Positions 23,472 to 36,316 of a stretch of DNA of 64,000 bases are shown here, piece after piece; the first letter of the stretch is position 1; every line of letters begins with the position of its first letter. This stretch comes from Glomus cerebriforme (Eukaryota; Glomeromycota; Glomeromycetes; Glomerales; Glomeraceae). Location: positions 122,798 to 186,797 of the forward strand of contig QKYT01000094.1 in assembly GCA_003550305.1 (NCBI GenBank), read 5' to 3'. The notes beneath the pieces are model-generated. The model had not been told where the DNA came from. It made no database searches and saw only the letters and a program-made list of their open reading frames with translations. A program made the position numbers and the translations under genes.

Positions 23472-24218
23472 TATAAAGTAGGGAAAATTTATTCCTCATC
23501 CCAGGATAAGATCGATATTACTCACCCCTTAATCACATTTTCATTTTTGGTATCACCCTTAAACAATGTTTATTTGTTTATTATTCTGATAATAAACTTT
23601 TCAAATCTTTTTTCTCCTTTCTTTCTTTTCTTTCTTTTTGTTTTAAAAATTTATTTTAGAAGGTTTCATTAATTAATAAAGCTAAATATTTTTTCAATAG
23701 TGGTTTAGAACTTGTGTAAAATTTTATNATAANGTTATATTTTATAATTTCAACAAACACTCTTTTCATATTNTATAGAGATTTCACAACACAATTTTGT
23801 TATTTTAGTTAAACTAAATAGATGAAAAATACTTAAAATAATTGTTCAGCAGATATGGAAATACTTGTATATGACTAACTCAAGTGGTTGTGGAGTTATG
23901 AATTTTTTTTGTAAAAATACTTAAACGCATTTTGTTTTTTTACTTTCAAGTGTAATTTGAACACTTTGGCCAAAGAAAATAGCAAAGAAAGCTTAAGTAA
24001 AGTTGTTCAGCAGGTATGGAAATAATTGCATATTAATTTTCATGAGACTAGTTCAAGTGATTATGAAGGTATGAATTTTTTTGTAATAATATTAAAGACG
24101 CGTTTTTGGAAAAAATTTAAAATGCAATCATTAATATTATATATCATTATATGATCACGTGACGGGTGAGGAATATTGATCTCACCCGGGGTGAGGAATA
24201 AATTTTTCCTATAAAGTA
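23472..24218. mobile_element. Mutator-like MITE with 9-bp target duplication
   Basis: A 729-bp element (23481-24209) is flanked by the direct repeat TATAAAGTA (23472-23480 and 24210-24218). Terminal inverted repeats of about 60 bp start GGGAAAATTTATTCCTCAYC and include GATCRATATT.CTCACCC; the arms have diverged slightly. Long TIRs with a 9-bp target duplication are typical of Mutator-like elements. The interior has a direct duplication (TTGTTCAGCAGRTATGGAAA at about 23843 and 24003) and no coding frame. Three ambiguous bases fall inside. Confidence 0.85.
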
Positions 24219-25140
24219 TTATATATATATTTTTATAATAATACTAATTTACAAAAATTTTTTATTTTTTATTCAATATCTTCAATGTGTAATTTAGCAT
24301 CTTAATAATAAGTAAATTGCCTTCAAAAATTAAGTAGTAAAGTTATTTAGCAAAATTAAATTATATACAACTTAAATTTTATAATTTGATTTATTACTTA
24401 TGAAGTATATACATTTTTTTATAACAGTATTGATTACAAAATTTTTTTTCTATTTAATAATTTCAGGATATAAGTAAAATTATAACTAATTTATAAATTT
24501 TTTTATTTTGTTCAATAACTTTAAAGCATAATTTAATACTTTGTAATAAGTAAATTATTTTTTAAAAAGTTGTTTAATAAGATTAAAACTAATAACAACT
24601 GAAATTTTATTAAGATTGGATTAATATTTATTGAATATAAATAATTTTTTATAATAATATTAATTTCAAATTTTTTATTATAATAAAATTAAAAGTTTTT
24701 TAATAAAATAAAATAAATAAATTACATTATATTTAATAATTTAATAAAAATGCAAATTTTACAAGTTTATTAAATTTTTTTGACTTAAAATATTTCAGTT
24801 ATAATTAAATAAACTTTTTTATTAGCAAATTTACTGTACTTCATATAATAATTTTTAACCAATAAAATTTAGTAGTACAACTACTATGTGATATATTACA
24901 GAATGATAAAAACAAATCCTTTATAAACTATATAATAATATAGTAAAATATTTGATAAAAGTTTATATAGTATTTATTTAAAGTAAAAAAAAAAAGTAAA
25001 AAAATAAAAGGAATTAATAAATTAATATTTACTTTATTATTTAACTTTATTTTCAATATTCAAATAGTGCTATTTTTTTTATTAAGTTGCTAATTACAAT
25101 ATTTTTTTATTATTAATTCCTAAAATTTCAAATTATATAA
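24219..25140. other. AT-rich spacer
   Basis: Repeated Leu/Ile/Asn-coding A/T words, no supported gene. Confidence 0.55.
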
Positions 25141-28100
25141 AGGATATTCTAACATAATCCTATCCCTCTTTTTTAATTTTTGGGGGGTTTAACACATAAT
25201 TTAGGCCAAAATTAGAAAAAATTTCCTAATTAGACCAGTGTTTAATGAATAAATTATCACTTTAATTCCAGCCAAAATTAATTATAATTCCGATCATGAT
25301 CATTATTCCCCGCGATCCTTATATTATGTTAAAGTATTGGTCAAATAAACAAAATTTAATCCTGATTTATTTTTAGTAATAGCTGATAGATCTATCAGTA
25401 ATATCATATAAGTATTTATAATTGCGGGGTTAAAAGATGAAATATAGGAGATATTCTCACTTTTCTCTTACAAATAGAAACATTAACTGTTAATATGATT
25501 TCATTTAACCATTTAACTCTGAATATAAGACTGACAATATCAGCCGTGACGTGTGATAGACGGAATTCCTAATTAGTTGATTCTAGAACTGCATTAGCGC
25601 GCTATAATTTGTGCTATATCTGATATGCGCGTCGAAAAAACAACTGGCGACTAACTATGGGAATGAACAGCTCGTGTTATAACGAAGGAAACCAATCAAA
25701 TCGTTCTATAAAAATCACGTTAGGGTTCACCCGCATTAACCCGATTAAACATGCGAGTCAGATCATTCCAAAATCGGATCATCATGATAAAATTTCAAAT
25801 GTTCAAATGTCATGACATCAAAAAAAATCTTACAATCTTTTAATACGGGTGACGAAAAATCTTTTTGAACCTGAAACACAAGCTTGGAGAAAAAATTACA
25901 AGATCAATAATTCATCAGCTGCCGAATTTTGTGTAATAAATAATTTATTTTTATTTTAGAAATCTCTATATTAAATTCTTTGTGAAATATAAATATTTTT
26001 TTTATGGTCGGAATTACTCAATTGGATTTTCCGACGACCGCGATTTAATAATTCCCGATAAAGGATTTAAAAAGAATTTAAATTTGAAGGTGGGGGTTAA
26101 GTTGCACATATGAATACATCTAGAGAAATCATTGGATGCTAAAAATAAATATCTCCTATCATGAAAAAACGCCAATAACCCTTATTCGGTAATACAAGCA
26201 AATAATGACTGGAAATTGAGTATAAACTTGAAGACTAACATTTTTGGCGAAGTCAAGTTACAACTTCCTAATAAGGCAAATCTACAATTAAAGTATGACA
26301 GAATGAGATAATAAGTGCTTTTAACGCCCTCTCGTTCGCCAAACGGCGCCCAGAATGCAAAGTATTTTTTCATTGAAAATATAATTCCATCAATAATAAA
26401 ATATCTGATTATATCATTAAAGAAAGATGTTATAATCATTATTAGCCTTGGTGGCTTAGTCTAGATCATTTTAATTGACATCCATTATTGTAAATGATAA
26501 AGTGAAACTAAACAAAGAATTTTTTGTTTGTTAAGTTGTCATTAACATTATTTTTTAAAGAAGGAACTTGCGAAAAAAGAAAATTCCATTGTCAATGAAA
26601 TAAAAGATTATGAAATAATCATGTTATTTTTTTTTACATTTAGTGAACAAAACTGTTTGATGTCATCACCTGATTTTCTCAGTATAAAGTTTCATCTATC
26701 ATATTTTTTAGTTAGACGTTTTCTGTTTCGAAAGGTTCAATATTAAATGGTTTTATGATTGTCTAAAGCAAATCAGGGATTCAAAAGAAATCATGATTAG
26801 CTTTGCATGGATAAGTTGTGGGGTAAATAATGATTAATTTGACGCCAATATCTTTGATCGATTTCATTGTTAGAAAGAAAGAAAACGTGTTAATAATTTA
26901 TAATACATATACGATTACAATCATTACATTTTAGTTTTTTTTTTAATCTCTAATAAATATTAATAATTAGAGCATATGACTTATTGACAATATGAAATAT
27001 GATATCCTATTTTTTTTTTTCTAATCCTAAAAAAAATCGTACATTCAAGTACATGTGGCACATTGGTATTGCTTTCGTACAGTACATTCATGACTCTTTT
27101 TGGACATGATATAAAAAAAATGCATGAGTAACTCGATCCAAGGATCGACAGACACGATTCTATGCCGAACGGGACACAGCCAATTTGAACTTTCCCAATT
27201 GGGGTAATAATTTTTCCTTTAAATTTTCCGGCTTGGAAATTCACATAATCCATATTACGCAGTATATTCTTTTTTGGCGAAGTAATCGAGATTTACAATG
27301 GATGATAATTTATATATTATTGATTTCTAATTATAATTATCTATAATAAACTTTTGATACATTACATAAAAGTATACAAAAAAGATTAGATCAAGGAATT
27401 TTTTATTTGGGAATTATTTTCATTGATACTATTAATAATTTTTACGTAGTAAATATGATGATTTTTTCCTTTAATTGAATTAATATCCTTGTAAAAATTG
27501 AAAAATTTAAATATTACCAATAAAATTTAGGATGCATCGTTACATTGAACTTTAAATAGTTAAACGCGTTATTCGAAAAAGGATAATGCTTATTTAAAAG
27601 TGCGACCTTGTTAAAGCTGATATTGTTATTCTGAGAATTTACCATTTCTATATTTTCATATTTTTAATCGACAGTCATACAAGAATAATAATTAATAATC
27701 TGTAATTTAAATTTATGACCAATACGGTAACTCAATCGATCAAAATATTTTGTTTGGGACGTTTTAGATAATTTTTGTAGCTGATTAACTTTGCATCTTA
27801 TTTTTTTTTCAAAATTGTTATTAAATGTTTACTAAGTGATGTGCAAATAACTTGATTAATACAGACTACAGATATGGACATTGCATTGCACCAACCATTA
27901 CATTAAACGAGTTATTAAACGAGTTTTTTTTCTCACATATCTCACATATTAATATGTATATATATAATTATTTCTGATATGACAATTCTTATAAGTATTT
28001 TAACGTGCATTGATATTGTCTTTACAGGGATCGATGTTTCGTAATTTTAATTACGAACTTTAAAAAAAAACATGCTATTGGGTAATCTTTACCATAATAC

Positions 28101-29765
28101 GTAATTGCGTAACTTTGAACAAAAAAAAAAATTTCAATTACTTGATTAAACTTAATTAAGCAATTGTCCGAGTCATTGCTTGACATCGCTTATTACCTAA
28201 TATGTACATTTTAATTACGCAATGATCCTTTTTTAGATTTAATATTTCGTAAATTCCAATTTAGGTAATTACTGACTTATTGTTTAGAGAAATTCGTTAA
28301 TGTTTCTAAAAAATCCTATTTTTTTTTTATGATACAGTACACAAATGAGAACACCAAAGGGGAGTGACGTTTTAAAATCCTGGAATTTGGGGGTAAGGAG
28401 ATTCTTTGTCACAAGAAAAGTTCATGCTTCATTCAATGAGTTTAAAAGTTTTTAATTAAAAAAAAAACATTATTTATTAAAACAATCCATTCTTGTTCTT
28501 CATTTAAAGACATTTTATTAATGTAACTCCCTTTTTAAGATTCCCGCATCATATTTCTTTATTCACTTTGCATAGCATTTAAACTTATTTAGTTTTTAAT
28601 ATATGATATGATTTAGAAAATTAATTGACCAGTCGACATTATCCCCTTCTAACTTTATTAATATTCACGCATTTGTACATTATATCAATTTTTTTTTTAA
28701 TGTTTATCATATTTCAATTTTGTTTTTCAACGTTCAGGTTTAATAAACACGAACGGGTGAGAATTATCATTTTAGGGAATAATGATGATGATGATGAAAT
28801 CAACAAATCATAATATTTGTAAAGAAGGTTCTAATTAAAATTTAATTTAATTTATTTATTTTTCTAAATCTTTATTATCGTTCTTTACTCCCCTCCTTTT
28901 TAAGGTTGTATTCTAACTAACTAAATATCTTTGTATATTTGTCCATTAAATTGTCTTTTTTTTTTTTGAAGAAAGATTTCTCTCATCTTTGAGTTGTAAT
29001 TAAATTATTTTTATTCATTATTTTAAACAACGGGAAGGATTAATTATGAATAATATACATATATATATTTATTGTTAATAATTTTGAACAAAAAAAAATC
29101 CTAGAACAATCATGAATTTATTAATAGGTTTATTTATTTTATTTAATTTATTTTAAAAATTTGATTTATTTTTATATTTTAAAATATATATTATAAATAA
29201 ATGCACATTTTGTACATTTTGTTAAACAAGTAAATTGATACACACACAACAATACATATAAAAACCGATATGTGTTCATACTAAACCTTTATGATTTCAA
29301 TTTAAAATTTTTTTTTTTATATTATTTATATTAATTTTACTTTTATATAAAAAGCCCCGCAAAAGTTTTTTCGCACCCTACCAAAAATTTTTTATCAAAT
29401 TANAAAAAAAAAAAAAAATNTTNTNTTNNAANTTTTTTTTTTTTTAATAATTCATCATCATCATCATCCATCATTCTCATCATTATTTTAACTAATCAAT
29501 TTAATACGAAAATAATAACATTATTATTGTAGTTTGAACAAACAAAAAAACTCCTTTAATAGTTTCATATTAAATTTTATAACAGAATTACTATTGATAG
29601 AAATTTATCAAATATCAAATCACATCCTTCTATTTATCGATACAATAATCAATAATTAATTAATATTTTTTATTTATATAAACTCTCAGAACTTATTTTT
29701 TCTAAAAAAAAAGGAAAGAAAAGGAAGAATAATAATTTTTTACAACAATCTTCAAAAAAAAAAAA
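25141..29765. other. Higher-complexity intergenic region without recognised gene
   Basis: Base composition becomes less extreme from about 25.1 kb. Two minus-strand frames exist (26439-26182, 85 codons, and 27253-26981, 90 codons, starting MDYVNFQAGKFKGK). Neither shows a domain, signal peptide or splice extension I can support, and both may be chance. At 28020-28170 short words ACGTAATT and TTAATTAAG recur. An unresolved stretch with ambiguous bases lies at 29403-29431. ATC/ATT trinucleotide repeats at 29452-29475 belong to the leader of the next gene. Confidence 0.5.
29676..29683 (+). promoter_or_regulatory. TATA-like box of the Sel1-repeat gene
   Basis: TATATAAA-type word about 85 bases before the start codon, followed by a purine-rich leader (GGAAAGAAAAGGAAG). 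Plausible core promoter only. Confidence 0.35.
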
Positions 29766-30819
29766 ATGAAATCAATCAAACGTTTCTTTTCACCAAATTC
29801 ATCTACATCACCTTCAGATTCCACAAAATCATCATCATCATCATTTCAAAAATACAATAAATTTCGTTCAAATTCAAGTTCGGCCATAATAGACTATACA
29901 AAAGAAAAATCAGTAAAAGGTGTTGGTCCTTTACATTTGGATACTAATGTTCAACATTTCCGTCATCATTCTGCAACAAATTCTCCTATAACTTATAGTA
30001 TAAGTTATAATACAACTCCAACTACAGCAACAAATTCTCCAATTGATTCTGAATTATTTAATTATCGTCGTCAAAATAGTCCTTTAATTGTTCAAAATCT
30101 TTCTAATAATAAACAAGTTTTACCTCAAATAAATACTATAGCTGCTGCTTCTACTGCTACAATAATAAATCAACCTCCTCATTCTCCTAATACGAGACAG
30201 AATCAAGCTGATGAATTTATTCAACAAGCAATCCAATTTCATGAAGAAAATGAATTAGAAAAAGCTACTTATTATTTTAAATTGGCCGCTGATAAAGATA
30301 GTCCTCTTGGTTTATTTCTTTATGGTATTGCTTTAAGACATGGTTGGGGTTGTAAATCAAATCCTAAATTAGCCGTACGTTATTTACAAAAAGCTGCTGA
30401 ATCCGCTGTTTCAGATTTACATACTACAATGGCAGCAAATCCTTCTATTGCTCGTCATGAATTAGTTTTAGCTATATATGAATTAGGTATGTATCTATTT
30501 TTTTTTAAAAAAAAACAAAAGCAAATTTTAAATTCCCTTGAAAAAATTTAACCAAAATTTCATTTCTTTTATTCTAGGTGTTTGTTTTAGACATGGATGG
30601 GGTGTACCAAAAAATAAACATACTGCTGCTTATTATTTTGAGATTGCTGCAAATTTGGGTGACCCAGATGCTCAAAATGATCTTGGCTATTGTTATGCCA
30701 ATGGTGAAGGTGTTAAAAAAGATATGAAAAAAGCCGCCAAATATTATAGGATGGCCGCAGCTCAAGGTGCAAGTATATTAGGAAATTCTTGGATTCATAA
30801 AAAGAAATATGATGAATAA
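29766..30819 (+). CDS. Sel1-repeat protein, Nif1/Dsf2-like
   Basis: Two exons, 29766-30486 and 30578-30819, with a 91-bp GT-AG intron that splits a Gly codon; 320 aa. The first 150 residues are low-complexity, rich in Ser, Thr, Asn and Pro with repeated NSP motifs (possible proline-directed phosphosites). About four Sel1/TPR-like repeats follow (ATYYFKLAADKDSPLGLFLY; HGWGCKSNPKLAVRYLQKAA; HGWGVPKNKHTAAYYFEIAA; NGEGVKKDMKKAAKYYRMAA). The end GNSWIHKKKYDE resembles the C-terminus of fungal Nif1/Dsf2-type proteins linked to cell-cycle or growth control. That assignment is from memory; the Sel1 architecture is certain. It likely acts as a cytoplasmic adaptor. Confidence 0.88.
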
Positions 30820-31413
30820 ATTATTGTATAATTTTTTCACTTTTTTTTTTTATTGGGATGGGAAGTTTCTAGACTTAATTGTGTAAATTTAATTTTCTTA
30901 AAACATTTATAACATCATACATTTACTACATAAATAACACACCAATAATAATATACTAAATATGCAACATTACAAAAAAAAATTATAGTTTTTAACTTTA
31001 CCAAAAGAAAAAAATATGCGTTAATATGCACTAATATGCACTGCAGAATGATTGATTTCTTTCTACAATCCAGTAAAATTATAATGGAGTATGTATTATA
31101 ATTTATTTCTTGTAAATAGTATCTTTATTTATTTATTTATTTATTTTAATATTTAAGAAATTTTTTAAACAAAAACAAAAATAAAGTAATAACAATGCAT
31201 TAGATTTTTTAAACTTTAATAATAAATGATATAATTATCAAAATGTTCATTACAAAAAAAAAAATGATAAAATATTATACAAATTGTTTTTATAAATAAA
31301 AGCGAATGCAATTCCTTATTTACCCAAGGCTAATTAACCGTTATAAGAGCCAACACCCACTTGACATTACACTTTACAAATAAAATTTTTTTTTATTACT
31401 ATTTGATCAATAA
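30820..31413. other. Convergent 3' flank of the Sel1 gene and NFS1
   Basis: AT-rich 3' regions of two convergent genes. It holds AATAAA-like words and a short TTTA tandem run (31127-31145). No gene seen. Confidence 0.6.
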
Positions 31414-33429
31414 TTAATGTTGACTCCAGTTGATCGATTTGAGATCAATACCTTCCTGAACCTAAAAAAAAATTTGTGAATATATATTTCTTTTATGATA
31501 CAAAGAATTTATGCTAATAATTACTCACCATCTCCCAAAGAGGAGACATTTCCCTCAATTTGTCAACATGTTTTACTACTCTATCAATAACAAGATCAAT
31601 TTCTCGTTCAGTAGTAAATCTTCCTATGCCAAATCTAATACTTGAATGTGCCATATCATCATCCGCTCCTAATGCACGTAATACATAAGAAGGTTCTAAT
31701 GAAGCTGATGTACACGCTGAACCAGATGAAAGTGCTATATCCTTAAGAGCCATTAAAAGTGATTCTCCTTCAATATATGCAAATGAAAGATTAACACATC
31801 CTAAAAATTGGTAAACAAATTAGCATATTTAGCATATTTATCTAAAATTAGAAATATTTTTAATACCTGGATAGGTTGCATTAGGGTCCCCATTACGAAC
31901 TACATGTTTTACTTTCGACATAATACCGTCGATTAGTCTATTTGAAAGATGCTTGACACGCTCTGCGTCATACTATATGCGACGATAAGAAATAGGTTAG
32001 ATATCATAATATATAAATGTTAAATAAGTTTGTAATTTTCGCTTCAGAACCCCTACACTTTCTTTCGTCATAGAGTAAAAATAATTCAATTAAAATAGTA
32101 CTGTTTTTCTCTCTCGATAAATTTAGCGGTTTGTCATCATTTGGCATCTTTACAAATTATCCTTATAAGATAAAACAAACCAACAAACCTGCATTTCTTC
32201 CTTAGCTATTCGACAAGCTTCACCTAATCCTACCACTAATGGTGTAGGAACAGTTCCACTTCTCAATCCTCTCTCTTGTCCTCCCCCACTTTGTAAAGCT
32301 TCAATTCTTACTCTGGGTTTTCGCCTACTGTACAAGGCACCAATCCCTTTTGGTCCATAAATCTTATGACCCGAGATACTCATCAAATCAATATTCATCT
32401 TATTGACATCCAATGGAATTTTTCCAACTGCTTGAGCAGCATCTGTATGGAAAAATACTTTTTTAGAGCGACAAATTTTACCAATTTCTTCAATTGGTTG
32501 TGTTACTCCAATTTCGTTGTTCACTGTCATGATGGATACGAGTGATGTATCTGGTCGAATAGATTCAGCCAATAAATTTAAATCAATGAGCCCGGATGCT
32601 TGAACTGGCAAATATGTTACATCAAATCCTTCTTCAGATAGGACACGACACGAATCAAGTACACATTTATGTTCCTATGTAAAACATAATTATATTATTA
32701 ATTAATACTTAAAAAGGAAATATATATAACTCAAAAAGATAATTACGATATTGGTTGTGATAACATGTTTTTTGTTGGCTTTATAAAATCGAGCAACTCC
32801 TTTGATACTCAAGTTATTCGATTCAGTTGCGCCTGATGTAAAAACGATATCTTTAGGATCTGCTCCTATTAAATCGGCCACATGCTATAAAAGTAAATAA
32901 ATATATAAAAATTCCGAGATAACCGAAAAAAAATTTTTTAAGAAATTTTAATTATTTACATACTTGACGAGCTTTTTCGACAGCTTTTTCGGCCTCCCAA
33001 CCATATGCATGTGTCCTAGAATGTGGATTACCATATTGTTGTGTTAAATATGGCATCATTGCATCAAGTACGCGTGGATCTGTAGGAGTTGTAGCTTGCA
33101 TGTCTAAATAAATAGGACGGTGTCCTTTTTTAATTTTGACCTCCTCAAATCCTAAAGAATCTATAAATAATAATAGCAATAAACTTTAGGAATAAACTAA
33201 AAAGATTATAAGAACTAAAGATCTATATATTTGAATATCAACCATGTGAGGGAGCCACAAGAGTTTGTGTCAATGTTTCTACAGCAGCAGCTTTGTCAGG
33301 AGTTGTTACGGAAGTGAGCTTTCTTTTCAACAACTCGGCTGTTAGAATAGGCATTATTATTTGTTTGGATGAACCCACATTATGAGCAGTTCCGCGTGTC
33401 AATATCTTTGAAGCAGTCGCGCGTAACAT
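31414..33429 (-). CDS. NFS1: Mitochondrial cysteine desulfurase
   Basis: Class V PLP aminotransferase that takes sulfur from cysteine for Fe-S cluster assembly and tRNA thiolation, in the mitochondrial matrix with Isd11/Isu partners. Seven exons: 33429-33243, 33160-32964, 32884-32747, 32674-32189, 31972-31867, 31800-31529, 31461-31414; phases all agree, 477 aa, normal for the family. Residues 1-60 are a basic, Arg/Ser/Thr-rich mitochondrial presequence ([13 protein letters not shown]). Landmarks: [43 protein letters not shown] lysine K278 in [22 protein letters not shown]; mobile-loop catalytic C401 in [18 protein letters not shown]-terminus SINWSQH. No sign of damage; a single introns-rich nuclear gene. 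Confidence 0.97.
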
Positions 33430-33980
33430 TATTTTAAAGGAAAAGTATGTTAGAGATCGGTGGCAAAAAACGTGTGTCAGAATCGTTAATTAAATATCTG
33501 GATCTTGTGATACGCTGATTAATATCGCCAATTTTTTAATAAACATAATTTAGGACGGAATTAGAAATGTTTTTTGGCCATGTTTATTATATACTGCGGG
33601 TTTTGCGTATTACATCATACTGGGTTATCACTAATTCACCATCTTAAGTAGTATACCAAAAAAACTCGACGTAAAAATATATCTAAGTTCTGAATGTGTT
33701 AATGCTCTGAAATATCCTGGTAAGACAGACTGAAGCTATTTCTGCTTTCTAGTTTCACGTACTCGTTTATGAATATTTTAGCCTTTTGGTGGAACAGTCC
33801 CTCGCTCAAGAAATTCCTAGACTTCCGACGCTGCATGGGTGACTTAAAAGTTCCAGAAATGGAACACAGTAGTTACAAACTTGAACTAAATAATATTGAA
33901 ATCGCGGAAATAGAAAGAAGAATTTAAGGCGAGATATTTTATTTGTTTGGGGAGAAATGTTGAGTGTTTCAACAGACTAT
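33430..33980. other. Upstream region of NFS1 with a possible exon of the next gene
   Basis: Between NFS1 and the next plus-strand gene. An open stretch on the plus strand from about 33792 reads FWWNSPSLKKFLDFRRCMGD and ends at a TAA near 33928. It may be a 5' exon of the downstream gene, but no convincing donor follows. Confidence 0.35.
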
Positions 33981-34122
33981 CTTGTGAGTTGCTTGCTCAC
34001 ACGGACACCTTATGAGTTGTTTGCTTATAAGGCAAGAGTTGCTTGCTCGTCCGTGATAGTTTTCGGATTGCTTGTTCACACAGACACCTTGTTAGTTGCT
34101 TGCTTGTCTGTGGTTTGATCAC
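33968..34122 (+). repeat. Degenerate tandem repeat of about 30 bp
   Basis: Five imperfect units share GAGTTGCTTGCTCACACGGACACCTT: 33980-34008, 34009-34029, 34030-34058, 34060-34088 and 34089-34116. Later units vary between GCTTGCT and TCCGTG/TCTGTG words. It lies in the 5' region or a first intron of the next gene. Confidence 0.7.
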
Positions 34123-34179
34123 GCAGTATTACTTTGCATGCTGTATTTGATTATTCTAATCTGCTTTTCTATAATAAAG

Positions 34180-35606
34180 GATGATGAAAAATCGAATTCG
34201 GTAAAACTCTTTTGGAACTTAGAAGACGTTATCATGGAATCCGAGATAGTTGATGAAAAAGTCCAATTGCAGTGGGTAGGTTGTCTTTATAAGAACTATC
34301 TCTAGTGCTAATGTTTTTCTAACTCTTTATTTTTGATTTTAAAAAGAAGGGATGATGGAGTTCGAGAGAATAGGTCTCCGCCATCTCAAGGAAACTTCGT
34401 CCGCGGTGCAAGAAAAGCAAATCATAAATTGTACATCTTACAGGCCACCAACTATAACGACAAACAGGATGAGATGTCCAACTGTTAAGTCACAAACAAC
34501 TTACTGACATTTGAGACGGCATTAACGAAGTTTAATGTTTCAATCTGTATTTTAGTCAACTGACGATGACATACCTACAAGCAAACGAAAGCGTGAAGAT
34601 TATGAAGATTTTAATTCAAGATTGTTGAAAGATACCACAACGAAAGATGAAGACGATGGCGAAGAGAAAGAAGAGGATGACAAAGAATTATCAACGAAAA
34701 TTTTCTATCTTTTGACGAAGCAGTTAAAGCCAGTAAGTAATTCAGAATGGAAGTTGTCAAGCGGAGAACTCATCAGGAATGTCCTCTCACAAAAAACATT
34801 AGCGGATCTAAAAAATTCTAAAAATAAAAAACTTGACTACTTATACAGCAAGTGTTTAGGTATACTGAGGTATACTGTTACGCGTTTTAATTATTGCACA
34901 CATAACGAAGCAGATCTATTAATATGTTTTTTTTGACTACTGAGTAGGCTTGGATTGTCGATTTGTCATCCGAATTTCCAAGCGGCATGCACACCTGGTT
35001 CGGAGAAAAATGGTTTATCCTGAAACAAAAAGTACAAAGTCGAATCACTCAGTCATACCGAATGTGCCCGAGCACCGACACCTGCTAAAACTGTTCGTGA
35101 TCGAAGTAAGTATTTGAGACGTAATATTTCCGACCAAGATATTGAAAATTCGGCAATATTTGAATTTCAATTTGCTGGTAAGATGTGTTTAGCACCGCAT
35201 TGGTATTATTGACGTCTAACATTTTATACCGTACTAAGGATTACATGGTCAACTTCTCGCAATAGATCTGTTTGATGATGGTCTTTATTTTGGTTTGGAA
35301 AGGCCTACCTTCAAGTTTCCATCACAACTGTCCAATATCAATTCTTTGTGCCAAACATTAGAGGTTTTATACTTATTCAAGGTTCGAAACAAATATTTAT
35401 AACCATAGAACAATCTTCTATTTCTTCACTCTTGTTAATTATAGGAATATATAATGCAAAAGACTACTATGCCGTCACAATTCGACACACAGGAAAATCC
35501 ATATGAAAGAGTTTTCCATAGTGTTGATAAGAAGCAACCGGAACATAAAAAGATCAAATTCATTAGATCAACATATTTTACACTACGAGGACGCAATCAA
35601 AAATGA
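34180..35606 (+). pseudogene. Unrecognised multi-exon gene with one frameshift
   Basis: Exons that join in phase: 34180-34279, 34350-34483, 34556-34876, 34948-35177, 35239-35381, 35445-35606; the 5' exon is uncertain. The product has an acidic/basic middle (TSKRKREDYEDFN, EEKEEDDKEL) and then globular text: AWIVDLSSEFPSGMHTWFGE, RDRSKYLRRNISDQDIENSA, GLHGQLLAIDLFDDGLYFGL, ending FTLRGRNQK. Inside the fourth exon the frame must move by one base between about 35000 and 35060 (A-rich AAACAAAAAG), so it is either a pseudogene or carries an assembly error. The intron phases on both sides still agree, which speaks for recent damage. I do not recognise the family; the style suggests a lineage-specific multicopy family. 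Confidence 0.55.
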
Positions 35607-36316
35607 TATTTTTTACAATACTATCATTACTTTAGCACTTACAGTATATTAGCTGTAAACTAAGTTCACAATTATTTTCGCGATGATATTAATTATATAT
35701 TAGCTGTTAGCTTAGCATTTACTAAAATGTAATGTAATAAACTTTGTTTTTTGCCCACAATTTGGACTTGAATTTTTTATCAATGTATATGCTGTATGTG
35801 GTGGGGGTATGGATAGGAAAATTAACAATCAATTTTTGTAACTCTGATCGTTCCCTGAGGAAACGGTTTTGTGAAATGATGTGATCTTTCCTCTTTTTCT
35901 GAACATGTGAAGAAGAAGGATTTATGACCTCTTTAGTGACATCAGTTTCAATAGAATTCAATTCTCCACATTGACATATCAAAATTAAGGAGGAAAGTAG
36001 GGCAGATACTGATGTTAAAAAGCTAGAGTTGCGAAATTGGAGCAGGACTATGGGTAAGCACAAAGTAATAAATAGTACTCTTGAAGAAGCGATATCAGAG
36101 ATAACAGCTGTCAATGTATCTAGCTCTGTCACCAGCTCAATAATGTCAATTCCTTACCTGGTACTTCTGGTACCCTTCAAGCATAAGTGTGTAGAAGTCA
36201 TTGGAGAACAGGAAAATGGATGCTTTTTTGGATGATGCACATAAAAATGTTAGTGATGGAATAAGTCGAAGAAACTTTTGCATGAGTCAGCCCAGGACTT
36301 ATTTTCAGTTACTTCT
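35607..36316. other. Region with overlapping degenerate frames
   Basis: A 136-codon minus frame (36132-35722) overlaps plus frames (36029-36235; 36201-36401) whose text, such as NWSRTMGKHKVINSTLEEAI and MDAFLDDAHKNVSDGISRRN, looks more protein-like but is in two frames. The plus-strand reading may be a remnant of a gene that the neighbouring foldback element interrupted. No domain recognised. Confidence 0.3.

Noticed and set aside
26440..26520. TGGCTTAGTC resembling a tRNA A box
   Set aside because: No B box (GGTTCGANNCC) or cloverleaf arms follow within tRNA distance.
26981..27253. 90-codon minus-strand frame MDYVNFQAGKFKGK
   Set aside because: Composition is acceptable but there is no domain, signal, splice extension or second copy to support it.
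34720..34745. Possible 14-bp intron GTAAGTAATTCAG after LTKQLKP
   Set aside because: Far too short for a spliceosomal intron and the frame reads through it.
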